Shown piece by piece: positions 40,246 through 48,374 of a stretch of DNA of 64,000 nucleotides. Each line of letters opens with the position of its first letter. Position 1 is the stretch's first letter. The stretch is from positions 2,976,001-3,040,000 of the forward strand of contig NZ_CP046600.1 of the NCBI RefSeq assembly GCF_018278905.1, read 5' to 3'. Below the pieces are notes generated by a model. That model was not told the DNA's origin and did not search any database. It saw only the letters and a program-made list of their open reading frames with translations. Source of the stretch: Mycobacterium spongiae. Lineage in GTDB: Bacteria > Actinomycetota > Actinomycetes > Mycobacteriales > Mycobacteriaceae. A program made the translations under genes and the position numbers.

Positions 40246-41676
40246 ATGTCGTCATACGTCATCGCAGCATCTGACGCCCTCGCCGCGGCGGCGCGGGACT
40301 TGACCGGGATTGCGGAGGCGATCAAACGGGCCGCCGCCGCGGCGGCGCCCTCGACGACGGCGATCGTCGCGGCGGCAGGCGATGAGGTATCGGCGGCCAT
40401 CGCGAATCTTATGGGCAACTACGCCCAAGAGTTTCAGACGCTCACCGCGCAGACGACGCTGTTTCATACCGAGTTCGCCCGCGCGCTGAGCACGGCCGGG
40501 GCCGCCTATGCGGCCGCCGAGGCTGCGAATGCCTCGCCACTGCGGACGCTCTTGCAACACGTGGAGAGCCTCGGGGTTTTGGCTCCCATCGAGCGACTGA
40601 TCAGGCGGCCGTTGTTCGGTAGCGGTGCCACCGGCCCGACTCAGCTGAGCACGCTACTCGGCACAGCTACCAACGAAGCGGGCCTGGGCGGGGCGATGAA
40701 CTACGGCGCCACCGAGGCGCTGGCCGCCGCGCCCACCAACGAAGTGACCAGTGTCCGGGCTGGGCTGTCATTCCTGCGCATTCCGATTGGTCCAACCTCT
40801 TTCTTCGGACTTCCGGTTGGTTTCGAGATTCCCGCACCCGCACTGTGGTACTTCCCGACCCTGGCTGACGGTTCGGTGAACGCTACCGGCACCATCTATC
40901 TGCAACACGGCTTCGGGTCGATAGGTTGGTTCTACGAACCGCTCGCTGTCGAACTGGCACAGCAGACCAATAGCGTGGTTGTCGTTCCCACCGTTCCGTC
41001 GGTTCCGTTGCCATTCGGGGCCTGGATACGCGGCTTGGAAATGCAGCAGGGCGTGGGCTCGCTGTTTTTGGGAGACCAGACGGCGCTCAACGTCAGCGCG
41101 CACCATGCCGGTTATCAGGGCACGCTGCCCACCGATTTTGTCTTGGCTGGACACTCCGCCGGCGGTGGCCTGGCCACGATTGCCGGAGGACATTACCTAG
41201 CGAATCTCGGGGCGAGCACCAACCACCTCCAGGGCGTGGTCATGTTCGACGGGGTCGCAAGGAATTCCGCGGCTTTTGCGGCTGCGGTAGCCAACCTGCA
41301 GGCGGCCAGCACCCCGCTCTACGCGGTCGTCGCCCCGCCCCAGCAGTTCAACATGTTCGGGGCCACCACCAATCAACTGGTCAGTCTGTATCCGGGGCAG
41401 TTCGTCGGGGTTGAGATTGTCGGGGGCTCGCACGTCGACGCGATGCTGAGCGACAATCGCCTCGTCGGCTTTGCCGCGCAGCTGTTGACCGGGTTCTCCC
41501 CACCCGGCGCCACCGAGGCCGTGTACACCCTAGCCTCGGGCTGGATCAATGACATGTACGCCGGAGCAGGCCCGGCCAACCCGATCTTCGGCGTCTATGG
41601 GCCAACCGGCGGCTACCTGCCTCCCGGCGGCCAGCTGATCACTTTGGGTCAGGCCACCGGGATCATCCTCCCGTAG
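40246..41676 (+). CDS. PE family protein with C-terminal alpha/beta-hydrolase domain
   Basis: A 476-residue protein: PE domain (start MSSYVIAASDALAAAARDL; export motif YAAAE), a linker with RRPLFGSGATG in place of the usual [11 protein letters not shown], then an alpha/beta hydrolase from about residue 200. The nucleophile elbow is GHSAG with Ser304; His396 in GGSHVDAML and Asp335 in VMFDG are the likely triad partners. HGFG near residue 226 looks like an oxyanion-hole motif. This differs from the GxSxS PE-PPE fold of the gene at 2869, so the window has two kinds of PE hydrolase. ATG 40246 is chosen for the MSSYV start; ATG 40234 is possible. It would probably act on lipids or esters outside the cytosol. 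Confidence 0.92.
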   Translation: MSSYVIAASDALAAAARDLTGIAEAIKRAAAAAAPSTTAIVAAAGDEVSAAIANLMGNYAQEFQTLTAQTTLFHTEFARALSTAGAAYAAAEAANASPLRTLLQHVESLGVLAPIERLIRRPLFGSGATGPTQLSTLLGTATNEAGLGGAMNYGATEALAAAPTNEVTSVRAGLSFLRIPIGPTSFFGLPVGFEIPAPALWYFPTLADGSVNATGTIYLQHGFGSIGWFYEPLAVELAQQTNSVVVVPTVPSVPLPFGAWIRGLEMQQGVGSLFLGDQTALNVSAHHAGYQGTLPTDFVLAGHSAGGGLATIAGGHYLANLGASTNHLQGVVMFDGVARNSAAFAAAVANLQAASTPLYAVVAPPQQFNMFGATTNQLVSLYPGQFVGVEIVGGSHVDAMLSDNRLVGFAAQLLTGFSPPGATEAVYTLASGWINDMYAGAGPANPIFGVYGPTGGYLPPGGQLITLGQATGIILP

Positions 41677-41849
41677 TCGATCAACGCGGCGGCACTGCCG
41701 ACTATTCGCAAGCAGTGGTGGCCGAGACCGCTCGTTGGGCCGTGTTCGATCGAGGCCAAATTTCACAACGGTCTCGGTTGAGCAAAGTTACTGCAGCTTA
41801 GCCGCGAGGGGACGGCGAAATCTTCTGTTTGGCTTTAGTGTTGGCTACC

Positions 41850-42296
41850 ATGGCCGGACTAAAAAATCGCGTGGAGCGTTGGCGCACTGCGCTTCACGTC
41901 ACCGTGCCGGCATCGATAGTTGCCATGATGGTTACCATCCTCGGACTTACCATCACGCCCGTAGCTCATGCGGCGGCGGCTAGGGCGACGTTATCGGTCT
42001 CATCGACGTGGCAGACCGGTTTCATCGCGCACTTCACCGTCACCAACTCGAGCGCGGTGCCGCTCAGTGATTGGAAGCTCGAATTCGACATGCCGGTGGG
42101 ACAATCCATCTCGCACGCGTGGAGCAGCACCCTTACCCGATCTGGCACCCACTATGTTCTCACCGGCGCGAACTGGAACCGTGTCATTGCACCCTTCGGT
42201 TCAACCACAGCTGGTTTCAGAGGCGTACTGAGCGGTACCTACACGCCACCGTCGAATTGTGTTCTCAACGGGCGGTATCCGTGCACCGTCGCCTAG
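41850..42296 (+). CDS. Secreted CBM2-type carbohydrate-binding protein (Rv1987-like)
   Basis: A 148-residue precursor with an N-terminal signal peptide (basic RVERWR, hydrophobic ASIVAMMVTILGLTI, likely cut after VAHA). The mature part, about 105 residues, is a single family 2 carbohydrate-binding module: SVSSTWQTGFIAHFTVTN, then LSDWKLEFDMP and TGANWNRVIAPFGS, with Trp residues for sugar stacking and a Cys pair near the C-terminus. It closely resembles M. tuberculosis Rv1987, which is annotated as a possible chitinase but is really only the binding module. It should bind cellulose- or chitin-like polysaccharide outside the cell. ATG 41850 matches the MAGL start remembered for that protein; a TTG at 41829 would add seven residues. 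Confidence 0.88.
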   Translation: MAGLKNRVERWRTALHVTVPASIVAMMVTILGLTITPVAHAAAARATLSVSSTWQTGFIAHFTVTNSSAVPLSDWKLEFDMPVGQSISHAWSSTLTRSGTHYVLTGANWNRVIAPFGSTTAGFRGVLSGTYTPPSNCVLNGRYPCTVA

Positions 42297-42707
42297 AGCC
42301 GGCTGGGCGCTGAAGCTCGACTCTGGGCCGAGGCTAGTCCTCAGACGGCCGATAGATTGACCCCACCTGGGACACCACGCCGCCTGCGGGGCCGGGGTTA
42401 GGGCGATCGTGTCGCCACACAAGCATTTGAACCTCGCTGGTGTGACGACTCGAATCAGCGAGCGTCAATCAGGCTCCACCGTCCACACCACTCCTGCACT
42501 GCGGAGCAACCGTGCCAACTCCTCGACGTGAGCCGCGGCAACGTCGGAGACCCCCACAACGACTGGACCACAACGACGGGACCATCTCACGGGCTAGTTG
42601 CCGAGCGGCAGTCGTCGGCCTACCGTATCGCTGGCCATTGCCGCCTAAAACTTTTAGCTGACCACCGGGGCAACGGATGCTTCTGAATCGTCAGAAAGGA
42701 GCATAGT
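42297..42707. other. Intergenic region upstream of the WS/DGAT gene
   Basis: About 410 bases with no assured gene. On the minus strand 42465-42590 reads as a 41-codon GTG frame with a sensible amphipathic tail (VEELARLLRSAGVVW), which could be a tiny gene or the remnant of one, but no ribosome-binding site stands out. The right end carries the WS/DGAT ribosome-binding site (AAGGAG at 42696-42701). Confidence 0.4.
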
Positions 42708-44105
42708 TTGCCTGCGAGTAGCGACACTTTCGACTATCTCAGCCCGAAAGACACTTATTTCGTGCGGAATGGCGGGACCACTGGAAATCAGATTCTTGCT
42801 GTCTGCCTCTTCGAGCCGCCCGGTGATGCTGGCGGCTCGACGGTTGACCGCGTCCGAGAGCGTGTCCAGCAGCGCGTTTCCAGAATTCCTCGCCTTCTGC
42901 AGCGCGTAGTCATCACTCCGTTCCGCTTGGCTCCGCCGGCTTGGTTCGATACAGAGACGTTTGATATGGATTACCACGTAGAGGGGACACGTGTCTGCGG
43001 TGGTGAGCTACCAGAGCTGTTGAACGTAGCTATGGAGGCGCTGAAACCCCTCGATCTGGCGCAACCGCCGTGGAAGGTCTACGTCGTCGAAGGTCTCGAT
43101 AACGGCATGTGGGGCTGCGTTATTCAGGCCCATCACGCTTTGGGTGACGGGAACGCATGTCTCGTGCTCTTGAGCGCCGCACTATTCGACCTCGACTTCG
43201 AAACTCCGCTAGAAATCTCCGAGCCCAAGACTTTCGTGCCGTCGCAGCTCACGCTCATCCGGCGAGGTCTGAGATGGCAAGGTCGAAACATCATGAGTAA
43301 GTGCACCAACGCGTTCGAGGTGGTGAGCTCGTCTGAGCGCCGGAACTCATCGTCGAACGACCTGCGACGCCTAGCGAAGCTCGCGTGGAGTGAAGTCCGG
43401 AATCCCTACAGGCCGGCGGCAATCAACGACTGCCCGGGTGGAGGGCGGGTTTGCCGAGCGGTATTGCGGCCGCTTGACGAACTCCGAACAATCGCGCGAG
43501 ACGTTCCCGGAGCGACGGTGAACACCGTGTTCCTGTCGGCCGTGGCCCAGTGCCTAGAACGGGCACTGGCGGCAGAAGGGATGCCGCTGGAGTCTCCACT
43601 CAGGATGGGGGTGCCCAAGCGCCTACGGAGCGACACTGAAGGAGTACTCGTCGAATCCGCCACGCGAACCGGAGATTTGGTGATACGCCCGCCACTGGCG
43701 AAGACTAATTCCTACGAGCTTATCGGCATCGTCACGGAGAATCTGCGTAGTGCGCTAGAACACGATGAACCTGCGGCCCGTGCGATGCTCGGCAAGGGAG
43801 GCGCCGGCGCGATCGGTCCGATGAGGTGGAATCTCACCGCAACCTTGGTTTATGGTCCGCCAGCGAACCTGTATGGCTTGGGTGGGCGAGTAAAACGCAT
43901 CTTGAGTTCGGCACTCCCCGGCGGTGAGAAAGCCTTGGCGGTGGCAGCCTTTGTATACGACGGCACCGTATCAATTCTGGTCGTTGCAGATCAGACGCTG
44001 GCCGGAATTGTGGACCATATGTGCGCTGGCATGGATTCGTGGTTCGGCGAGCTCGCGAACGCTGCCCGCTGCGCACACGCAGCGGAATCCGGGCGGTCCA
44101 CATAA
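42708..44105 (+). CDS. Wax ester synthase/diacylglycerol acyltransferase (WS/DGAT) family protein
   Basis: A 465-residue acyltransferase of normal family length. The active-site HHxxxDG is present as H142-H-A-L-G-D-G148. The early FDYLSPKDTYFVRN segment and the C-terminal region after PLAKTNSYEL also fit the family. These enzymes transfer a fatty acyl group from acyl-CoA to diacylglycerol (storage triacylglycerol) or to a long-chain alcohol (wax ester) and work at the inner membrane. The start is TTG 42708, set by AAGGAG at 42696-42701 with six-base spacing. The PAP2 phosphatase gene follows 41 bases later; PAP2 enzymes can produce diacylglycerol, the WS/DGAT acceptor, so a joint role in lipid storage is plausible. 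Confidence 0.9.
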   Translation: MPASSDTFDYLSPKDTYFVRNGGTTGNQILAVCLFEPPGDAGGSTVDRVRERVQQRVSRIPRLLQRVVITPFRLAPPAWFDTETFDMDYHVEGTRVCGGELPELLNVAMEALKPLDLAQPPWKVYVVEGLDNGMWGCVIQAHHALGDGNACLVLLSAALFDLDFETPLEISEPKTFVPSQLTLIRRGLRWQGRNIMSKCTNAFEVVSSSERRNSSSNDLRRLAKLAWSEVRNPYRPAAINDCPGGGRVCRAVLRPLDELRTIARDVPGATVNTVFLSAVAQCLERALAAEGMPLESPLRMGVPKRLRSDTEGVLVESATRTGDLVIRPPLAKTNSYELIGIVTENLRSALEHDEPAARAMLGKGGAGAIGPMRWNLTATLVYGPPANLYGLGGRVKRILSSALPGGEKALAVAAFVYDGTVSILVVADQTLAGIVDHMCAGMDSWFGELANAARCAHAAESGRST

Positions 44106-44146
44106 CCGGCGTTAGCAATTCATGTAGTCCGCTTGGAGCTTAGCGA

Positions 44147-44776
44147 ATGAATCGGCGCCGATGGCGGTCTGCGCACGACGTTAACCAGATTATGGTGCGC
44201 CTGAGCGCTATTGATCGCGAAGTGTTCGAGGCAATCGCCGCGACCACCACGCCGCTGTTCGACACGGTCATGCCGCCGCTGACTCGAGCAGCTGACCATT
44301 CCAAGCTGTGGTTCGCCATCGCTGCCGCCTTGCTCACTTCGAGAAATCGGAATGCGCAACGCGGGGCGATACGCGGCCTCGTGACGCTCGGGGCCGCAAG
44401 CTTGTTCACCGACCAGGTCGCCAAGCGGATTCGTCGGCGGTCACGTCCGCCCAACCATATGGTCCCCATGACCAGACGTGTCCCTCACCCCACCTCCAAT
44501 TCACTACCGTCTGGACATTCCGCCAATGCTGCCGCATTCGCCGCCGGTGTGGGATTGGAAAATCCGGCGCTAGGCTTTCTACTGGGGCTGCTGGCCAGCC
44601 TGGTGGGAGTCTCGCGCGTGGTCACCGGTGTGCACTACCCCAGCGATGTTCTTGCCGGATTCGGTACCGGAGCGGTAATCGGCTTGTTGTGCGGTCGACT
44701 CGCCTGGCCTATTGTCGATGGCCCGTCTGCCGAAAGCGAGACTTCGCCGAATCAAGACATTCGAAAGGCGCCATAG
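44147..44776 (+). CDS. PAP2-superfamily phosphatase (phosphatidic acid phosphatase type)
   Basis: A 209-residue integral membrane phosphatase. All three PAP2 motifs are visible: Kx6RP (K93 to R100-P101), PSGH (P121-S-G-H124, in SGHS), and SRx5HxxxD (S156-R157 to H163 and D167). The His residues form the phospho-enzyme and general acid pair. About four or five hydrophobic helices surround them. Substrates in this superfamily include phosphatidic acid, polyprenyl diphosphates and phosphatidylglycerol phosphate. ATG 44147 gives a basic N-terminus (MNRRRWRS). Its place directly after a WS/DGAT gene favours phosphatidate to diacylglycerol, but this is inference from context. Confidence 0.9.
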   Translation: MNRRRWRSAHDVNQIMVRLSAIDREVFEAIAATTTPLFDTVMPPLTRAADHSKLWFAIAAALLTSRNRNAQRGAIRGLVTLGAASLFTDQVAKRIRRRSRPPNHMVPMTRRVPHPTSNSLPSGHSANAAAFAAGVGLENPALGFLLGLLASLVGVSRVVTGVHYPSDVLAGFGTGAVIGLLCGRLAWPIVDGPSAESETSPNQDIRKAP

Positions 44777-45032
44777 GCATGACCCCCCGTTTGGTGGACG
44801 CAGGTTCAGGCGGCTTGTGCGGTGTGATTGAACCGGACTGTCGCCCAGCAGGATCCGACCGCAGCGCTGCCCCCGCACTAGCCGTTGTCAGACCGTTTGG
44901 TCGGCATGATTCGTCTCCTGCATATTGTCAACGATTGGGCGACTAGGCGGGACAGCTCGCCCTTCGTGTGCGCAATTTCTACAACAACGGGGGAAAAGAA
45001 GTACGTCTAGTTCTCGACTCCCGTGAGGTCGC
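44777..45032. other. Gap between PAP2 and LLM genes, with one arm of a short direct repeat
   Basis: About 256 bases without a recognisable gene. The stretch 44793-44822 matches 46073-46102 at roughly 26 of 30 positions by eye. The two copies are in direct orientation and flank the LLM oxidoreductase gene. Confidence 0.4.
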
Positions 45033-45941
45033 TCAGACCAGCGGAGCCAGTGCTTCAGCTAGTGCGTCGAAGGCATCGCGGCGCTGATCGCTCGGTATGG
45101 CGCGGTCGGGGAAAATCACCTCGTCAACACCCTCGTCGCGCCAGACCGCGACCGCGTCGGCGATGCGGTCTGGGCTTCCGTGCAGTACCGGCCGCCACGG
45201 CTCCCGATCGGCCCGCGCCACGGCGCGCGCTTCCTGTTCGGGGGTCGTGGTGACGATGGTCAGCGCCTGGGTGGATCGCGCGACGGTCTCCGGATCGCGG
45301 CCCACCTGGTCGCACGCCGCGTCCAGCTTCTCCGTCATGGCCCGGAAACTGCCTGGGGACGACCAGTTGTTCCATTGCGAGGCGTGCCGGGCTACTAGAC
45401 GCAGCATGCGCGGCCCGGAGCCCCCAATCAGCAGCGGGAGCGGCGACTGTACAGGCTTGGGGTCGCACGGTGCATCGTCGAGCCGGTAGTGGCGTCCGTG
45501 CATAGTCGTCCGTGACCTGGCCAGCAGGGCGGTGATGACATCGAGGCCCTCGGAGAAGCGGTCCACCCGCTGTCGAGGTGTGCCGAACTCAAGCCCATAG
45601 TGTTCGTGCTCGTTGACCTGTGCTCCGGTGCCAAGGCCCAGCGTCAGGCGGCCGTTGCTGGCGTGGTCGACGGTGGCAGCCCAGTTGGCCAGAACTGCAG
45701 GATGACGATACGTCATTGCCAACACCAGGGTCCCTAACCGGACCCTTGAGGTGGCACCCGCGAGCGCCGCCACCGTGGCGGTGGCCTCCAGCATCCCGGT
45801 CTCACCGCCGAGGTAGTCGGCGCTGGCCACGAAATGGTCTGCTACGTAGACGCAGTGCCAGAAACCCGCGTCGGCTTGCTGAGCCTGGTTGAGCAGTCCT
45901 GACCACGGTTGGCCGGTGTCCAGCCAGACTGAAAAGCGCAT
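45033..45941 (-). CDS. LLM-class (luciferase-like) flavin/F420-dependent oxidoreductase
   Basis: A 302-residue TIM-barrel oxidoreductase of the bacterial luciferase-like family. Visible family segments are VYVADHFVAS near residue 30, VRLGTLVLAMTYRHPAVLANWAATVDHAS (about 75-105), GLGTGAQVNEHEHYGL, and PLLIGGSGPRMLRLVARHASQWN (about 170-195), the cofactor phosphate-binding region. In mycobacteria most such proteins use coenzyme F420 rather than FMN. The substrate is unknown. ATG 45941 (MRFSVWLDTGQPW) is chosen because family proteins start at this first beta strand; the frame is open 67 codons further upstream without family sequence. Confidence 0.9.
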   Translation of the reverse strand: MRFSVWLDTGQPWSGLLNQAQQADAGFWHCVYVADHFVASADYLGGETGMLEATATVAALAGATSRVRLGTLVLAMTYRHPAVLANWAATVDHASNGRLTLGLGTGAQVNEHEHYGLEFGTPRQRVDRFSEGLDVITALLARSRTTMHGRHYRLDDAPCDPKPVQSPLPLLIGGSGPRMLRLVARHASQWNNWSSPGSFRAMTEKLDAACDQVGRDPETVARSTQALTIVTTTPEQEARAVARADREPWRPVLHGSPDRIADAVAVWRDEGVDEVIFPDRAIPSDQRRDAFDALAEALAPLV

Positions 45942-46965
45942 GGTCGAAAGATGGTAGCGCGGTATGGCCACTCGGCAACTAGGCACAGGAGATGATCCCG
46001 TCGTGGTGGTCCAGTCGCTATGGGGCTCTGCGGGACACGCTCCCGGACGCGGACGACCACCGAGCCGCGAGCGGTGGATGCAGGCCCAGGCGGCTTGTGC
46101 CGTCTCGGCGAGTCCGTCTTCGTAGTCGACCAGGCCGATCATGCCAATAGTTGGTTTCGTCGTCGGACTCGACTTCGACTGTTGCTTAAAAGGATTCGAT
46201 CGCCGCGGTGCCCCCCCTTGCGTACAAGCCTCTATGAGACCGCCGGCCGTGTCTGATCTGGTTGTTGTTCCCGAACTGGTTGTTTGCCAGTATTATTCGG
46301 ATCCCCTGGGCCGAACTATCCTGACCAAGAAGACACTTCGTACAGTTTGTGAGGGCCGTCCAGAGCCCAGCGACACCTGATCAACAAGTTCCTCGGACAA
46401 CTCCACCACTGCGTCGAAACCCCCGCTAGCTATGACGACACCTGTGCGTTTCATGCAGGGTCTTCACGGGCACCGATGGAGCCGCCTTATGTCCGGTTGC
46501 GTTCGTCAATCTGAATGTCGCCCTGCGCAGCGACCGCGATGGCGGGCTTTCAGCGCGGCTCGCCCTGTCGCGCATCTACGGCATGATCTGGCCAGCGGGA
46601 CGCGGTTGGCGGCGCAACTCCACCATATCCACCGGTCTCAGGTGTCTGCTGCGTGTACACCCGTGCCTCGCGCCCCCATGATCACTCCCATCAGTTCGGC
46701 GGTCTCGGGTCCAGTGGGCCAGGGTTATTAGCGGCCCATTGCCGCGTGCTAGACGCCGACTACACCAGCGGGCGCCTGGTCCGCATCCGCCGGTCCAGGT
46801 CCCAAAGCATCAGATTGAATGGGAAACCTCTGGGTGCACTTGTCGCGTCACTAGCCGACCAAGGACTATGCGCAGCGTCAACTACTCAAGGGACACACCA
46901 CGATGGAAATTCTGCGCAAGCTCAAACGCGCCATCGCCCGCCTGGCAGAGTGAAGCAGCGTTGAG
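45942..46965. other. Decayed, gene-poor region with an insertion-sequence remnant
   Basis: About 1 kb in which every frame is short or interrupted. It contains the second arm of the direct repeat (46073-46102) and the transposase-like fragment at 46377-46452. Other frames (for example 46432-46731) have no ribosome-binding site and low-complexity translations. I see no tRNA. It looks like accumulated debris between the LLM gene and the L36 gene. Confidence 0.5.
46377..46452 (+). pseudogene. Possible IS110-type transposase C-terminal remnant
   Basis: This stretch reads LINKFLGQLHHCVETPASYDD followed by TCAF, which resembles the end of IS110-family transposases as I recall them (a short helix with a Leu-x-His-Cys core and a Tyr-Asp-Glu-like tail before the stop). 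The frame is closed upstream and nothing else of the element is recognisable. This is pattern recall, not an alignment, so it stays tentative. Confidence 0.3.
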
Positions 46966-47088
46966 TCAGCCCTGGCGACCTTTGAAACGCGGGTTGAGTT
47001 TGTTGATGACGTAGACCCTGCCCTTACGCTTTACCACCTGTGACCCAGGTTGGTTCTTCAGAGACTTGAGCGACGCTCTGACCTTCAT
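46966..47088 (-). CDS. rpmJ: Alternative, zinc-free 50S ribosomal protein L36
   Basis: A 40-residue protein starting [15 protein letters not shown] and ending NPRFKGRQG, clearly ribosomal protein L36. The usual L36 binds zinc through a Cys/Cys/Cys/His set; here there is no cysteine at all, so this is the C-minus paralogue that can replace zinc-loaded L36 when zinc is scarce. ATG 47088 has AAGGAGGT at 47097-47104; the longer frame back to 47154 runs through the ribosome-binding site and operator. A 21-base near-palindrome directly upstream looks like a Zur box, so zinc repression is expected. It has no ribosomal gene neighbours. Confidence 0.9.
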   Translation of the reverse strand: MKVRASLKSLKNQPGSQVVKRKGRVYVINKLNPRFKGRQG

Positions 47089-47105
47089 CCCGGCTACCTC
47101 CTTAT

Positions 47106-47126
47106 TGACAATGATTATCATTATCA
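47106..47126. promoter_or_regulatory. Zur/Fur-type operator upstream of zinc-free L36 gene
   Basis: A 21-base palindrome with one mismatched pair, with the perfect 13-base core AATGATTATCATT at 47110-47122. It is A+T-rich in G+C-rich surroundings and lies just upstream of the L36 ribosome-binding site. Its form fits Zur (FurB) boxes, which block zinc-free ribosomal protein genes when zinc is plentiful. Confidence 0.75.
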
Positions 47127-47306
47127 TGTTACCGAGCGCGCAGAGCCGCAACAAAGCGGCGAGGGGAGGACGGCGCCGGTGGATGCCGTGGACATGGTCG
47201 CAGTGGTCGGGGAGCGCTTGACCGACTGCGACCAGGCATTTTGCTGGACGATACAGTTTTCCGCAGGTGCTATGGCAAATCGTTTTCAGTGGGGAAGGAG
47301 CAGAAC

Positions 47307-48167
47307 ATGGGTCGGATGACGGGAAAGGTCGCGTTCGTCACTGGAGCTGGGCGCGGGCAGGGACGCAGCCACGCTGTGCATCTGGCCGACGAGGGCGCCG
47401 ATCTCGTCATCGTCGACATCTGTGAGGACATCGCGACGAACTCCTACCCATTGGCAACTGCTGCGGATCTCGAGGAAACAACACGGCTTGTCGAGAAGTC
47501 GGGCAGACGTGTCATCGCCGACCAGGTCGACGTCCGGGATCGAGTGGGGCTGAAGAAGACGCTCGATGCTGCTGTTTCTGAGTTAGGCGGTCTCCACGTT
47601 GTCGTCGCCAATGCCGCGATCTGCCCACTGGGCAATGACGTTCCCGTGCAAGGCTTCGCCGACGCTTTCGACGTCGATTTCGTGGGTGTCGTGAACACTG
47701 TGCATGCCGCGTTGCCACACCTGAATGCCGGCGGGTCCGTCATCATTACCGGGTCCGTCGCCGGGCTGGTGCCGCAAGCGACCGGTTTCAACGGCCAGGG
47801 GGGTTTGCAGGGGCCCGGTGGGGATGGATACGGGTTGGCCAAGAAATTGCTTCGTGACTACACCCGCTCGCTTGCCTTGACTCTCGGGCCGGAGCGGATC
47901 AGGGTAAATGCCATCCACCCGACCAACGTCGACACCGACATGCTGCAGAATCCCGCGATGTACCAGACCTTTCGGCCTGACCTGGCGCAGCCGTCGCGGG
48001 AGGACGCGGAAGTGACATTTCCGCTGTTGCAGGCGATGCCGATCCCTTACATCGAAGCATCCGACATCTCGCACGCGGTGGTCTATCTAGCCTCCGAAGA
48101 ATCCCGATATGTCACCGGGCAACAGCTCTTCGTCGACGCGGGGGCTTCCCTCAACATGGGCCTCTGA
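47307..48167 (+). CDS. Short-chain dehydrogenase/reductase, mycofactocin-coupled type
   Basis: A 286-residue SDR. The nucleotide-binding motif [10 protein letters not shown] starts at Thr12; the NAA motif is in VVVANAAI; the catalytic residues are Ser150 and Tyr175-x3-Lys179. The insertion after the second strand ([27 protein letters not shown]) is typical of the carveol-dehydrogenase-like SDRs that hold NAD tightly and pass electrons to mycofactocin. It would oxidise an alcohol to a ketone or aldehyde; the substrate is unknown. ATG 47307 has GGAAGGAG at 47293-47300. No mycofactocin genes are in the window. Confidence 0.92.
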   Translation: MGRMTGKVAFVTGAGRGQGRSHAVHLADEGADLVIVDICEDIATNSYPLATAADLEETTRLVEKSGRRVIADQVDVRDRVGLKKTLDAAVSELGGLHVVVANAAICPLGNDVPVQGFADAFDVDFVGVVNTVHAALPHLNAGGSVIITGSVAGLVPQATGFNGQGGLQGPGGDGYGLAKKLLRDYTRSLALTLGPERIRVNAIHPTNVDTDMLQNPAMYQTFRPDLAQPSREDAEVTFPLLQAMPIPYIEASDISHAVVYLASEESRYVTGQQLFVDAGASLNMGL

Positions 48168-48374
48168 AGCCGCAGCCGCTCGATCGGCGCCCCGGTGCAG
48201 AATCTCGCCTACAACGGCGGGTCAACGGACCGACGGGCGCGGCTGCCCCGGGCAACTGTTGCTGATCGGTGTGGCGTCGCGAAACCATGGCACCGTGTGC
48301 GGCAGCCAGCACGGTTGAGAATCCCCGGAAGAGAGAATGCCGGACGTGGGACATGTGCGGAACGGATCAATGAG

